A stretch of DNA of 64,000 nt from Mycobacterium sp. D16Q14 (GTDB taxonomy: Bacteria > Actinomycetota > Actinomycetes > Mycobacteriales > Mycobacteriaceae). A program made the position numbers and the translations under genes. The number at the start of each line of letters is the position of its first letter. The stretch's first letter is position 1. Under the pieces are notes generated by a model. It searched no databases, was not told the origin of the DNA, and worked only from the letters and a program-made list of their open reading frames with translations. The DNA lies in the NCBI GenBank assembly GCA_002013415.1, contig MAEX01000004.1, positions 124,001-188,000 on the forward strand, given 5' to 3'. Below, in pieces: positions 53,903-61,747 of this stretch.

Positions 53903-54433
53903 ATGTTCGCCGGAGCCTCTAATTCCTGGCAGGCGCACGTGTCCTATCGGGCCGAAGCAACGATCACCGGTCAGGGCAAGGCCGTGATCCAGGATGCCGA
54001 GCTAGAGACGGGGTATTTCGTAGGCTGCCGTACCGACTCCTCGTCGGGGGTGGAGTCGGGCGGCGACCTCGGCCTCACGCTTTCGCAGCAGGTCAATGGA
54101 CAGGTATACGGAGTCGGCTACGGCAACGGCGGCTCCAGTGGCGGCGGGGGTGGCGGCGGTTTCGGCGGCGGCTCGGTCGGGGGTTCTCTTGGGGCGCAGG
54201 AACATATCGGCGGCTACATGCGCGTCCTACTCAAACCTGGCGGTTTGGCGCGGTTACCGATGGACCGCATCAACTTTCGCAATATGAAAGCCGTCTCGCG
54301 GGTGCGGACCCAGAACGTCGAAGCTGACGGCTGCGGCGGTCAGGTGAAGATCCAATCCTTCGCCACGTTCCGCATCCGCACGGAGAACGGCAACGACACT
54401 CAGACGCTCTACGGCGAACCGAAAGACCTGTGA
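53903..54433 (+). CDS. MspA-like porin domain protein, N-terminally short
   Basis: 176 residues. SWQAHVSYRAEATITGQGKA, AELETGYFVGC and the C-terminal LLKPGGLARL plus TLYGEP follow MspA-family porins, but the roughly 60-70 N-terminal residues (signal peptide and first strands) are missing. A Gly-rich loop (GGSSGGGGGGGFGGGS) is inserted. The ATG is the first base after attL, and the GGGGG of the att terminator would be its ribosome binding site. The frame is open through attL without an upstream ATG. Probably truncated, or a porin subunit needing another leader. Coupled by TGATG to the next gene. Confidence 0.65.
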   Translation: MFAGASNSWQAHVSYRAEATITGQGKAVIQDAELETGYFVGCRTDSSSGVESGGDLGLTLSQQVNGQVYGVGYGNGGSSGGGGGGGFGGGSVGGSLGAQEHIGGYMRVLLKPGGLARLPMDRINFRNMKAVSRVRTQNVEADGCGGQVKIQSFATFRIRTENGNDTQTLYGEPKDL

Positions 54434-55983
54434 TGACCAGTCAGGCGGCTGTTGCTGCACGCCCGGGTGCCGGTGAGGGGTCGGCGCCCGGTGAAACCTT
54501 GGCCAATCTGGTTGACAAGTTAGCTGAGCCGTCATATGGTGCCATTGAACAGCCTAGTTCCGCCATCGTAAGTTTTCTCGATTGGACGGCGACGAGGAAA
54601 TGGGCCCGGTCGACAGTGGGGAGCTTGGGGGAGATGGCGCAGATCATGACTTGCCGTCGTCTTGCAGAGCGTTCTGCCTCCAGCACATACATTCGAGTCG
54701 GTTCCCGCCAGCATCGCCGGAGCTGGATCGCGCTTGTGCTGGGTGTGCTGGTTGTCACCTCGGCGATCATGGTTGACACCGCCACGCGCGCCTCCGCCGA
54801 TCCTGGTGTGCCGCCGCCGAAGCCGATACCGTATCCGGTGGCCCAACCCGACGACATGCCCCGTGTGCAGAACATTGGTGGGGCGCAAGCGAAAACGAAC
54901 ACCCCGCTGGGTTTGGGGCCTGGTGTTGGCCCGCCGTTAGCGGCAGCACGGGAACGCTCCAACGCCACCATCTCACCGTCCGCCACGGACGGCACGGTGT
55001 TGCCGACAGCGATCGGCAACAAGACCGTCACACTGCATTTGCCGCATGAGCGAGAACTCACCGCAGCCCAGTGGGGTGACGGGGGCAATGCGACATTCAC
55101 CTCCCCCGATACCGATTACCGGATCACCCCATTCGCCGGGGGCGGTGCCGACGTGAACATTGTGCGCCGCACTATTTTCGCGCCCGAGGACTTCACCTTC
55201 GGGCTACGAGTCCCCGAGGGCACCCATGTGCGCCAGGGCGTCAACACGGTGCTAGTTGAAAGCGACGCTTCCCCGGGCCATCCCGCCACCGCGATTGCCA
55301 CCGTAAGTGTCCCGGTCGCCCGCGACGCCAAAGGCAATCCAGTACGGGTCACCCCGGTGATCCACGGCGACTACGTCTATCAACAATCCAACCTGCGCCT
55401 GGAGATGGGGCCCGCCGATATCTTCGCGTTCCCCATCACCATCACCCTGGCCTACCGAGCCTCCAGTATTCCGGCCACGGGCGCCCTGGCCTCGGATTGG
55501 GACGGCCTGCCTGAGGGCGGTGGCCCGCCCGAGGCGGTCAAGGCGGCGCAAATCATCGCCCCGCCAACCGATTACGTATCCGATCCGGCAGGGGCGCTGC
55601 GGCCCGCGAACGTCGATGCCGCCCTATACAGCCAGCGGCACGCCAACACGTGCCTGTCGGGGCCCAACGAGTACCGCTCCGAAGACGGCCGCACCGCCAG
55701 CTTCCTCGGATCATGCCAGCGCCAGGCCATGTGCCTAGACGTGGCCCCGGCCCGTGGTTCGGCCGACGTGTGTAAGAACCAGGCATTCGCCAACATGTCC
55801 GCCCAATGCACCGCCGCCTTCGGACAAACCGGCGACCAATACGACACCTGCCTGGCAGTGGCCAACGGCCACGCCGCCTGGTCCAAAGAAAACCTCTTGA
55901 CGGACCCGCTGTGCCAACCCGTCACCGCAGGCGTGGACACCTCCCGGCTGCCCTCCAATAACAACCGCTACTGCCGCACCTAA
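54433..55983 (+). CDS. Large exported Cys-rich protein of the island
   Basis: 516 residues from the ATG at 54433 (a GTG one codon upstream is possible). Odd layout: about 85 residues with no special feature, then a typical signal sequence (RQHRRSWIALVLGVLVVTSA...TRASA-DP, about 92-122) as if the true start were internal (for example Met at about 68). A Pro-rich segment, a beta-rich domain (about 200-360) and a C-terminal Cys-rich domain with about eight Cys (TCLSG, GSCQRQAMCLD, DVCKN, AQCTAAFG, DTCLA, LCQPV) follow. Family not recognised. Confidence 0.7.
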   Translation: MTSQAAVAARPGAGEGSAPGETLANLVDKLAEPSYGAIEQPSSAIVSFLDWTATRKWARSTVGSLGEMAQIMTCRRLAERSASSTYIRVGSRQHRRSWIALVLGVLVVTSAIMVDTATRASADPGVPPPKPIPYPVAQPDDMPRVQNIGGAQAKTNTPLGLGPGVGPPLAAARERSNATISPSATDGTVLPTAIGNKTVTLHLPHERELTAAQWGDGGNATFTSPDTDYRITPFAGGGADVNIVRRTIFAPEDFTFGLRVPEGTHVRQGVNTVLVESDASPGHPATAIATVSVPVARDAKGNPVRVTPVIHGDYVYQQSNLRLEMGPADIFAFPITITLAYRASSIPATGALASDWDGLPEGGGPPEAVKAAQIIAPPTDYVSDPAGALRPANVDAALYSQRHANTCLSGPNEYRSEDGRTASFLGSCQRQAMCLDVAPARGSADVCKNQAFANMSAQCTAAFGQTGDQYDTCLAVANGHAAWSKENLLTDPLCQPVTAGVDTSRLPSNNNRYCRT

Positions 55984-56008
55984 ACCTTGTGAGAAAGTGA
56001 GAACAACG

Positions 56009-57352
56009 ATGACACCTATGAAGTCACCGAAAACCCGGATACCCGTGGGTGTTCGGCGCGCCCTCGCGGCCACCGCCATTACTGCGGTCGCCATGGCAGG
56101 TTGGCACCTAAACACCTCCACTCAGCCGGGCATCGGGGCGATCGGCCTAATCCCGGGCGCCACCGCCGAACCGACAGGACCTCCCGGACCAACAGGCGGC
56201 ATGACAGACGGCGGAGGCTCCCAATTCCAGCCTCCCGGACAAGCGCCACAACTCCCGGAATATCAGGGCGGCAACAACTTACCTCCCATGAACCAAGACT
56301 CGGGGATCTCAATCTACAATTCTGGCGCTCCGCAGGCCGGACAACAAGCAGGCGGCCAGCAAGCCGGTCAGCAGCCCCAACAAGGCGCGCAACAACCCCA
56401 ACACGGCACGCAGCCGCCTGACTACCAGACTGCTACTCCCTACACGCAAGGGCCCGGGCAAAGTAACCCGGATTATCAAGCACCACAGCAGAACTCACCA
56501 CAACAAGGCTCACAGCAACAGCCCCAACAGCAGCAGCCGAACCAGCAGCAACAACAGCCACAGAATAAACAAGACGACAACACGCAGCAGCTCAAGGAAC
56601 AGCAGCAGCAGTGCGAACAGATGGGCCAGCAGTTGGGGCAGAAGATGATTTTCATTGCGGCCGCTGGTGGACGTGGCGCATTGATTGGTGGGCGCTGGGT
56701 TGTGGCCAAAGCTCCCGGCGCAGGTGATGCCGTGTGCGAGATCTGCGACGAACAAACGGCTCAGCAACAATTAAAAGATAATAAGTGCGGCAGCGGATTT
56801 ATCGCCGCACCTGGCAGCAATCTCACAATGCTTACTTGCACTCGAATTGACGGAGATCCCACCCGTGATTTCTCGAACTCGAAAGATGTAAATCGACTCA
56901 CTTCACAGAACAACTGCAATGCGACCGGCGCGCAAAACACGGTGCAGCTCACGACATCGAAGAGTGTGGCTACGTGGATAGGTCAGCAGACTGCGGTCAT
57001 GAATGGAGGTTCGACTACGAACACTGTTGGTGGAGAAATTGCCGGAAAGGGAAGTATCAAGTTAATTGAGTTAGCCTTGAAAGCTACCTACAGCAACGCG
57101 CAGACTGGCAGCAATTCTACAACGGTCACCAATATCAGCCAAGAGGTGACAACAGTTACTACACAGCAGGCCGTATCAGTGCTTGTCGACGCCGGATCTA
57201 AAGGATTCTTGGTCCCGACATACACATTGATTCCTTTCACGCAGATTGTAAGCTCCTCCATTACTCCGGGGGGATATCTCCTGAAGCATGATGTCCTGGC
57301 AGTCCCGGATGGCGGCACCGCCTCATACACCGGCCCTGCACTGTGTGGTTAA
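56009..57352 (+). CDS. Exported Gln-rich protein with Thr/Ser-rich beta region (possible pore-forming type)
   Basis: 447 residues from the ATG at 56009 (GAGAAAGTGAG as ribosome binding site). N-terminal signal or anchor (VRRALAATAITAVAMAGW). Residues about 70-205 are extremely Gln/Pro/Gly-rich. Residues 240-305 contain five or six Cys. Residues 306-416 alternate hydrophobic and Ser/Thr residues (TYSNAQTGSNSTTVTNIS, EVTTVTTQQAVSVLVDAG, LVPTYTLIPFTQIVSSS), a texture seen in aerolysin/ETX-MTX2-type beta-pore formers; homology is unproven. AT-rich relative to the core genome. Function unknown. Confidence 0.68.
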   Translation: MTPMKSPKTRIPVGVRRALAATAITAVAMAGWHLNTSTQPGIGAIGLIPGATAEPTGPPGPTGGMTDGGGSQFQPPGQAPQLPEYQGGNNLPPMNQDSGISIYNSGAPQAGQQAGGQQAGQQPQQGAQQPQHGTQPPDYQTATPYTQGPGQSNPDYQAPQQNSPQQGSQQQPQQQQPNQQQQQPQNKQDDNTQQLKEQQQQCEQMGQQLGQKMIFIAAAGGRGALIGGRWVVAKAPGAGDAVCEICDEQTAQQQLKDNKCGSGFIAAPGSNLTMLTCTRIDGDPTRDFSNSKDVNRLTSQNNCNATGAQNTVQLTTSKSVATWIGQQTAVMNGGSTTNTVGGEIAGKGSIKLIELALKATYSNAQTGSNSTTVTNISQEVTTVTTQQAVSVLVDAGSKGFLVPTYTLIPFTQIVSSSITPGGYLLKHDVLAVPDGGTASYTGPALCG

Positions 57353-57372
57353 TCGAGAAGAGGACAAAGGGA

Positions 57373-58347
57373 GTGCTGATACAGTTGAGGACGGCGCGGC
57401 GATCGAATCTGAGGATATTCAATAGTGCGATCTTGTCCGCGGCCACAATGATCGGTTTGGTAGGGTGCGCTCCCGACTCTTCCACGCCGTCCCAAGGATC
57501 GACGACATCATCATCATCATCATCTGCCACCTCTGTCGCTTCACCCGACACCACGCCGCAGTTTCCTCCCCAGATTGTGGACAAAGGACAACTCCGGCTT
57601 AAGACCCGTGATGAAGCAATTGAGCGACTGACCGCAGGTTTGTGGAAGCCACGGTTGATCTTCCGCGTCGGAGGGTATCGCTCAACCGATCCGATTAATA
57701 CAGCGGATCTTAAGGCGCCTGAATATGGGAATCTCCTCGTCAAGTCAGTATGTTTCTACTCGGAGAGGCCCCGTGAGGTGTCTATGGAGTTGATTCGGCG
57801 CGAAGATGTGGCTTTCGTTCCCGAAGGCACACGACTGGGGCTCGGCTCGCAGCCGACCAATATCTCAATTCTTGCTGGCCAGTTTGAGAATGACCAAGCA
57901 TATGAGATACCCGGCGACACCATCGGTTGTGACATGTCCAAAACAGGAATTGACATAGGCAACGAACCTCCTGCGGTAGGCCCTAAGTCGCCGTTCCAGC
58001 AGAAGCTCGTTACCGTCGATGATCTCATCTTAAAGACCCGAGCAGACGGGATCAGGCTGCTCAATGCTGGAAAATGGTGGCCAACGATATATGACAATGC
58101 TTACGTTCAAGGAGACCCAAAAGACGCAGGCTCCTTGCCCGACTTAGGTCCAGCTTGGGATGACGCGAAAATCATTGATGTGTGCTTTATTAAGGGATCT
58201 GCCAGAAGCATCTCCTTGACCTATGTGAAAGATGTAACACCCGAGATCGAAAGAAAAGCAAAGAATAAGGAATACGGATTCTCTGGCGACTGTGACCGCT
58301 CTCGGGCAAGTGTAGATATCGGAAACTTCCCACCGTTGGGCCGATGA
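57373..58347 (+). CDS. Lipoprotein with two tandem repeats of an unknown domain
   Basis: 324 residues from a GTG at 57373 (a longer GTG start at 57343 overlaps the previous gene). Lipobox GLVGC-APD with Cys32, then a Ser/Thr linker. Domain A (about 76-200) and domain B (about 219-321) share the same plan: LKTRDEAIERLTAGLWKP / LKTRADGIRLLNAGKWWP; VKSVCFYS / IIDVCFIK; and IDIGNEPP / VDIGNFPP at the end. An internal duplication of an unrecognised domain. Upstream and downstream genes are within a few bases. Confidence 0.7.
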   Translation: MLIQLRTARRSNLRIFNSAILSAATMIGLVGCAPDSSTPSQGSTTSSSSSSATSVASPDTTPQFPPQIVDKGQLRLKTRDEAIERLTAGLWKPRLIFRVGGYRSTDPINTADLKAPEYGNLLVKSVCFYSERPREVSMELIRREDVAFVPEGTRLGLGSQPTNISILAGQFENDQAYEIPGDTIGCDMSKTGIDIGNEPPAVGPKSPFQQKLVTVDDLILKTRADGIRLLNAGKWWPTIYDNAYVQGDPKDAGSLPDLGPAWDDAKIIDVCFIKGSARSISLTYVKDVTPEIERKAKNKEYGFSGDCDRSRASVDIGNFPPLGR

Positions 58348-58350
58348 AAA

Positions 58351-58929
58351 ATGAATAAAGTACTTATCTTGATGACCACAGTAGTTGTGGCTGCCGGTTG
58401 CACACCGGATAACACTGGCGGGTCGAGATCGTCAGGTCCGACGCCGAATAACCCGGTGGAGAAGCTCGATCTAGCCAATATTCCTGGGCAGTACCCCACG
58501 GTTCCCTCAGCCATACCGGCGGGACAGGACCGCGCGCCGGTGGGCTCATGCGTGAGTTTGTCGGGAAGCACCTCCAAGGCCGCGCTGCTGATGACGGATT
58601 GCGGGTCACCTGATACGAACTATCGCGTCGTTCAGCGTGTGGCGACTCCTCGGGAATGCGCTGAGGATGTCGATAGGCGCTACTACAACCTTGATGGCAC
58701 AGGCGTTGGTTGGACCGCATGTATGGACCTGGCATGGACGCCAGACCAGTGCTTGAGTGTCGGGAAAATGACAGTTCGTCGGGTCTCTTGTAGCGATACA
58801 GGCGCAGAAAATCGACAGAAGCCGGTTGCCGTGGTTACTGACACAACTACTGTGAGCAATTGTCCATCTGGCATGGGATTTGCGCATCCGGTGCGCCGGT
58901 TCACAGTGTGCACGGAGACACAAAAGTAG
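58351..58929 (+). CDS. Small lipoprotein, Cys-rich (LppU-like)
   Basis: 192 residues, ATG 3 bp after the previous stop. Lipobox VVAAGC-TPD. The mature domain has about eight Cys in pairs (GSCVSL, TDCGSP, ECAEDV, ACMDL, QCLSV, RVSCSD, NCPSG, VCTET) and resembles small actinobacterial LppU-type lipoproteins (similarity by eye only). Function unknown. Confidence 0.68.
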   Translation: MNKVLILMTTVVVAAGCTPDNTGGSRSSGPTPNNPVEKLDLANIPGQYPTVPSAIPAGQDRAPVGSCVSLSGSTSKAALLMTDCGSPDTNYRVVQRVATPRECAEDVDRRYYNLDGTGVGWTACMDLAWTPDQCLSVGKMTVRRVSCSDTGAENRQKPVAVVTDTTTVSNCPSGMGFAHPVRRFTVCTETQK

Positions 58930-58938
58930 GATTCTGTT

Positions 58939-60198
58939 GTGGGTCGACCGTTTTCTGAGGCGGAGCGTGCGGTGGCGTTGGATGCGTCGTTGACGCCGCG
59001 GCAGGCAGCTGAGCGGTTGGGGCGCACGGTGGGCACTATTCGGGCGATGCGTACCCAGGATCGTTTGAGTCGCTGTGAGGTACCTGTCGGCAAACACGGG
59101 ACGTTTTACGCGTGGTCGACGTATAAGTGTCGCTGCGAGCCGTGCGTGCAGGCGGCCCGGGCGCATCAACGTCAGTGGGAAGCCACGAAACCGGGTCGGC
59201 GCCGAATCAGCAACCCCATTCCGCGAAAGACGGTAGACGATGCTGCGTTGGTGACCATTCCGAGAGATGAAGACGGGCGTCCGTTGGTACCGCCGAAGCG
59301 GTGGACCGAGGCTGAACTTGCTATTGCTTTGGATAGGTCGTTAACACGCCGGCAGGCGGCAGTGCTGTTGGGGCGCACGGAATCTGCGGTGCGCAGGCAG
59401 CGTGATCTAGACCGGTTGCGGGATCGGCCGGTGCCGCAGGGGCGACACGGCACCGCGACCGCGTGGGCTTTGCATGAGTGCCGGTGTTCGGTGTGTGTGG
59501 AGTTCGGGCTGGCTTACAGTCGCCGGGGACAGCCCCGAAGCGCTACCGAGCATGGCGGCGAGATCGCCGCGGACGCCGGCGGGTTGGATGCGCCCGTGCG
59601 GCGGCGCTGGACTGCCGCGGAAATTGCGGTGGCTTTGGACTTATCGCTGACTAGGGCGCAAGCGGCTCAACAACTCGGCCGTACCGAGGCCGCGGTGCAG
59701 TGGGCGCGCTACAGCCACGGCGTCGGCTCTACCGAGCCGCCGACGGAGGCCGCGTCGGCGGTGAACATCGACGGTGTTCCGATGTGGCGGTGGCGGCACT
59801 GGTCTGTGGAGGAAATCGCTGTCGCGTTGGACACCTCGATACCGATCCGAGAGGCCGCCCGCCAGCTGGGCCGCTCGATGGCGTCGGTGAAAACCACCCG
59901 CCTGTACTACCGGCGCAACGATTCGGGCGCCGACCAAGCTGCCGCGCATGGGCAGCAATGGACTGGCGATGAAATCGCCATCGCTGTGGATCGGTCTCTG
60001 AGTGCCGCTGAGGCCGCTACCCGCCTGGGCCGCACCGTCAACGCGGTACGCCGCCGCCGAGCGCTGCATAACGCCGATGACCAGCCCACCCCCGAACATC
60101 TACACGGCACCCTGCACGCCTACACCGTGTATGGCTGCCGCTGCCTTCGCTGCCAGCAGGCCGCCCGGGAAGGCTCTAGTAATCGCCGCCGGGCATGA
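58939..60198 (+). CDS. Five-repeat HTH protein with three H-C-C-C zinc-knuckle-like modules
   Basis: 419 residues, GTG start with TAGGAT as weak ribosome binding site. Five Myb/SANT- or sigma-like HTH repeats at about 4-37, 122-155, 224-257, 288-321 and 341-374, consensus W(T/S)-x2-E(I/L)A(I/V)ALD-x-SL(T)-x2-(Q)AA-x2-LGRT-x2-(A)V. Three modules HGT-x8-CRC-x2-C at 53-69, 170-186 and 389-405 have identical spacing and fit zinc binding. It should be a sequence-specific multi-site DNA binder, unlike every other island product. Candidates: island regulator or recombination/packaging factor. I know no named family with this architecture. Confidence 0.7.
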   Translation: MGRPFSEAERAVALDASLTPRQAAERLGRTVGTIRAMRTQDRLSRCEVPVGKHGTFYAWSTYKCRCEPCVQAARAHQRQWEATKPGRRRISNPIPRKTVDDAALVTIPRDEDGRPLVPPKRWTEAELAIALDRSLTRRQAAVLLGRTESAVRRQRDLDRLRDRPVPQGRHGTATAWALHECRCSVCVEFGLAYSRRGQPRSATEHGGEIAADAGGLDAPVRRRWTAAEIAVALDLSLTRAQAAQQLGRTEAAVQWARYSHGVGSTEPPTEAASAVNIDGVPMWRWRHWSVEEIAVALDTSIPIREAARQLGRSMASVKTTRLYYRRNDSGADQAAAHGQQWTGDEIAIAVDRSLSAAEAATRLGRTVNAVRRRRALHNADDQPTPEHLHGTLHAYTVYGCRCLRCQQAAREGSSNRRRA

Positions 60199-60330
60199 AC
60201 ACAGCGGCCAGTTCGCGATGAACGCAAGGCGGCATACGGTGCGGCGGGCGGCGGTGTTTGTTGATGTCGTGGCTGCTGTTTTGCGCCGCAGCCGACAATT
60301 CGCCGGTCACCGTCCTGCGAGGAGGCCGTG

Positions 60331-61122
60331 ATGGTGGGGGCGGTGATGTTGGCCGTGCTCTCGATTGCGGCCTACGTTGTTTTGAACATTGTGATCTGGA
60401 TGGTGTGGGAGGGACGGATCACCGGCTGGCGCAACAAGGATCGGCCTCTGCGTTGGCAGATCAGCGGGTGGACATGGATCAGCCTTGCTGTTCTGTTCAC
60501 CGGCGCGGTGACGATTGCCGCCGTGCGCTCAAGCGACTGGTCCATCCTGTTCGCGATAATCGTTGCTGCGATGTACGCCTGGAATGCTTACCGAGATTTT
60601 CAGCGCGCCAAAGCTTCTCGATGCCAAGCCGATGACGCACACCAACCCGCCGAACGCGGTGACGAGGCCGAAAAGCCTTCCGGTGCCACGAAAGCGCCCG
60701 CGCCAGCCATGAATAGGCTCATACGGTTAGGCAAGTTGTTCGGGTATCTGGCCATGGTCGGGATCGCCATGTATGTGGGCGAGCTCGTCAAGCCGGTGAC
60801 GTGGCCGAAAGTGCTCATCGGCGCAGCCGTGCTGGGGGCACTGGCCGGAGTGGCGTTCATCGCCTCCAAGCTTTTCAATGACAGTCGTGCGCAGCGTCTG
60901 TACAGCTGGTCAGAAACCTTGGGGATGTACACCCTGGGGTGCCCCGTCGTCTACGTGATTGTGAGTTGGCGGTGGTGGTATGTAGTACTTGCGGTCGTGC
61001 TCGGTGTCGCGATACTCAGGTTCGGGTACCTGGTGTGGAAGCACTGGCCAGGCGACGATGACACCACTAATAACGAACTCGAAAATCCTTTCCCCGCAAC
61101 GAGTGAGGAACTGGCCCGGTGA
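60331..61122 (+). CDS. Multi-spanning membrane protein of the island
   Basis: 263 residues from the ATG at 60331 with GGAGG 8 nt upstream (GTG at 60328 also possible). Helices near residues 3-25, 46-66, 72-90, 133-152, 157-175 and 205-240, with a cytosolic linker rich in Ala/Glu/Pro between the third and fourth. C-terminal acidic tail. Family not recognised. Overlaps the SdpI-like gene by 4 bp, so the two are coupled. Confidence 0.65.
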   Translation: MVGAVMLAVLSIAAYVVLNIVIWMVWEGRITGWRNKDRPLRWQISGWTWISLAVLFTGAVTIAAVRSSDWSILFAIIVAAMYAWNAYRDFQRAKASRCQADDAHQPAERGDEAEKPSGATKAPAPAMNRLIRLGKLFGYLAMVGIAMYVGELVKPVTWPKVLIGAAVLGALAGVAFIASKLFNDSRAQRLYSWSETLGMYTLGCPVVYVIVSWRWWYVVLAVVLGVAILRFGYLVWKHWPGDDDTTNNELENPFPATSEELAR

Positions 61123-61487
61123 CAGCAGAGATGGTATCGGGTATAGGTGCCATGATCGCTCTCGCGGCGACTACGGTGATCTGCTTGGTTGTCACGCATC
61201 GAGCGGCGACGGGTGCCTTGCCGCGTAACCAGGTGGCAGGTATCCGTCTGCGGTCAACATATTCCAGTGAGGCGGCGTGGCGGGCAGGCCATCGTGCTGC
61301 GCGGCCGGTGATGTGGCTGCTTGTTCCGATCACCGTGGCCGCAGATGTAGCGATCGTGTCCGCCATCAGACAAGTATCGCCTCTTGCGGTGGGGCTCATC
61401 GTGATGATCTGGGCCGCTGCACTGCTGCCTGTCGTGGTCGTTGCGGCAGTGATTGCGGCTCGACACACTCAGGACGGATCTTCTTAG
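61119..61487 (+). CDS. SdpI-family-like small membrane protein
   Basis: 122 residues, GTG start, three helices. The loop LPRNQVAGIRLRSTYSSEAAWRAGHRAARP matches the conserved N-x2-x-GIR-x-x-T-x-SE-AW motif of SdpI/YhfL proteins; SdpI gives immunity to the Bacillus toxin SdpC and senses it. Last gene of the island, translationally coupled to the membrane protein before it. An immunity or sensing role is inference. Confidence 0.7.
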   Translation: MTAEMVSGIGAMIALAATTVICLVVTHRAATGALPRNQVAGIRLRSTYSSEAAWRAGHRAARPVMWLLVPITVAADVAIVSAIRQVSPLAVGLIVMIWAAALLPVVVVAAVIAARHTQDGSS

Positions 61488-61554
61488 TTGACGGGCTGGC
61501 TGTATCCGGGAGTGCGAAGTCACATTCCGGGATTCCAGCAACACTCACTCCGGC

Positions 61555-61610
61555 GTTGACCGGTGTTGACGCGGTCAACAACACACCGCAATTTTTCGGC
61601 ATTTTTCGGC
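61555..61610. promoter_or_regulatory. Right-end repeat cluster (arm-type binding sites)
   Basis: GTTGACCG (61555-61562) faces CGGTCAAC (61572-61579), a perfect 8-bp inverted repeat; a second GTTGAC lies at 61565-61570 with 10-bp period. A perfect 10-bp tandem ATTTTTCGGC follows (61591-61600, 61601-61610), and another GTCAAC at 61625-61630. Non-coding, within 80-130 bp of attR: the layout of integrase/excisionase arm sites. Confidence 0.5.
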
Positions 61611-61687
61611 ACTGAACGTACCCTGTCAACGCCCGAACAGAAACCATATCTGCAGGCAGCAGGCTTTTCCTGGGTGATTGAGGAGGT

Positions 61688-61747
61688 TTCAAATCCCTCC
61701 GCCACCGCCATTACCCTCTGACTGTTAGCGCAGTTTGGGGGTATTTT
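61688..61747. repeat. attR: right 60-bp direct repeat
   Basis: Copy of 53843-53902 with one change (61735 T for C). It includes the terminator hairpin and the last codons of the convergent SRPBCC gene, so integration regenerates both the tRNA end and that gene's end. Confidence 0.88.

Larger units (their letters stand above)
53843..61747. mobile_element. Integrated island in tRNA-Ser(CGA), no visible integrase
   Basis: Bounded by 60-bp direct repeats in the classical tRNA 3'-end geometry. The 7,845-bp period contains eight consecutive rightward genes, nearly all predicted envelope or secreted proteins plus one HTH-repeat protein. Parts (about 56,750-58,350) are visibly AT-richer than the flanks and use TTA leucine codons (for example the 57050-57100 stretch), which the core genes rarely use. 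None of the proteins shows an integrase R...HxxR...Y pattern. Either a satellite mobilised by an integrase elsewhere or a decayed element. Confidence 0.85.

Noticed and set aside
56330..56620. CAG/CAA-rich tract as a CRISPR or satellite repeat
   Set aside because: No regular repeat-spacer structure; it is the coding sequence of the Gln-rich region.
60218..60331. 37-codon frame MNARRHTVRRAAVFVDV just before the island membrane protein
   Set aside because: Its TGA overlaps the next ATG, which is suggestive, but it has no ribosome binding site and an Arg-rich composition common in chance frames. Left out as a gene.
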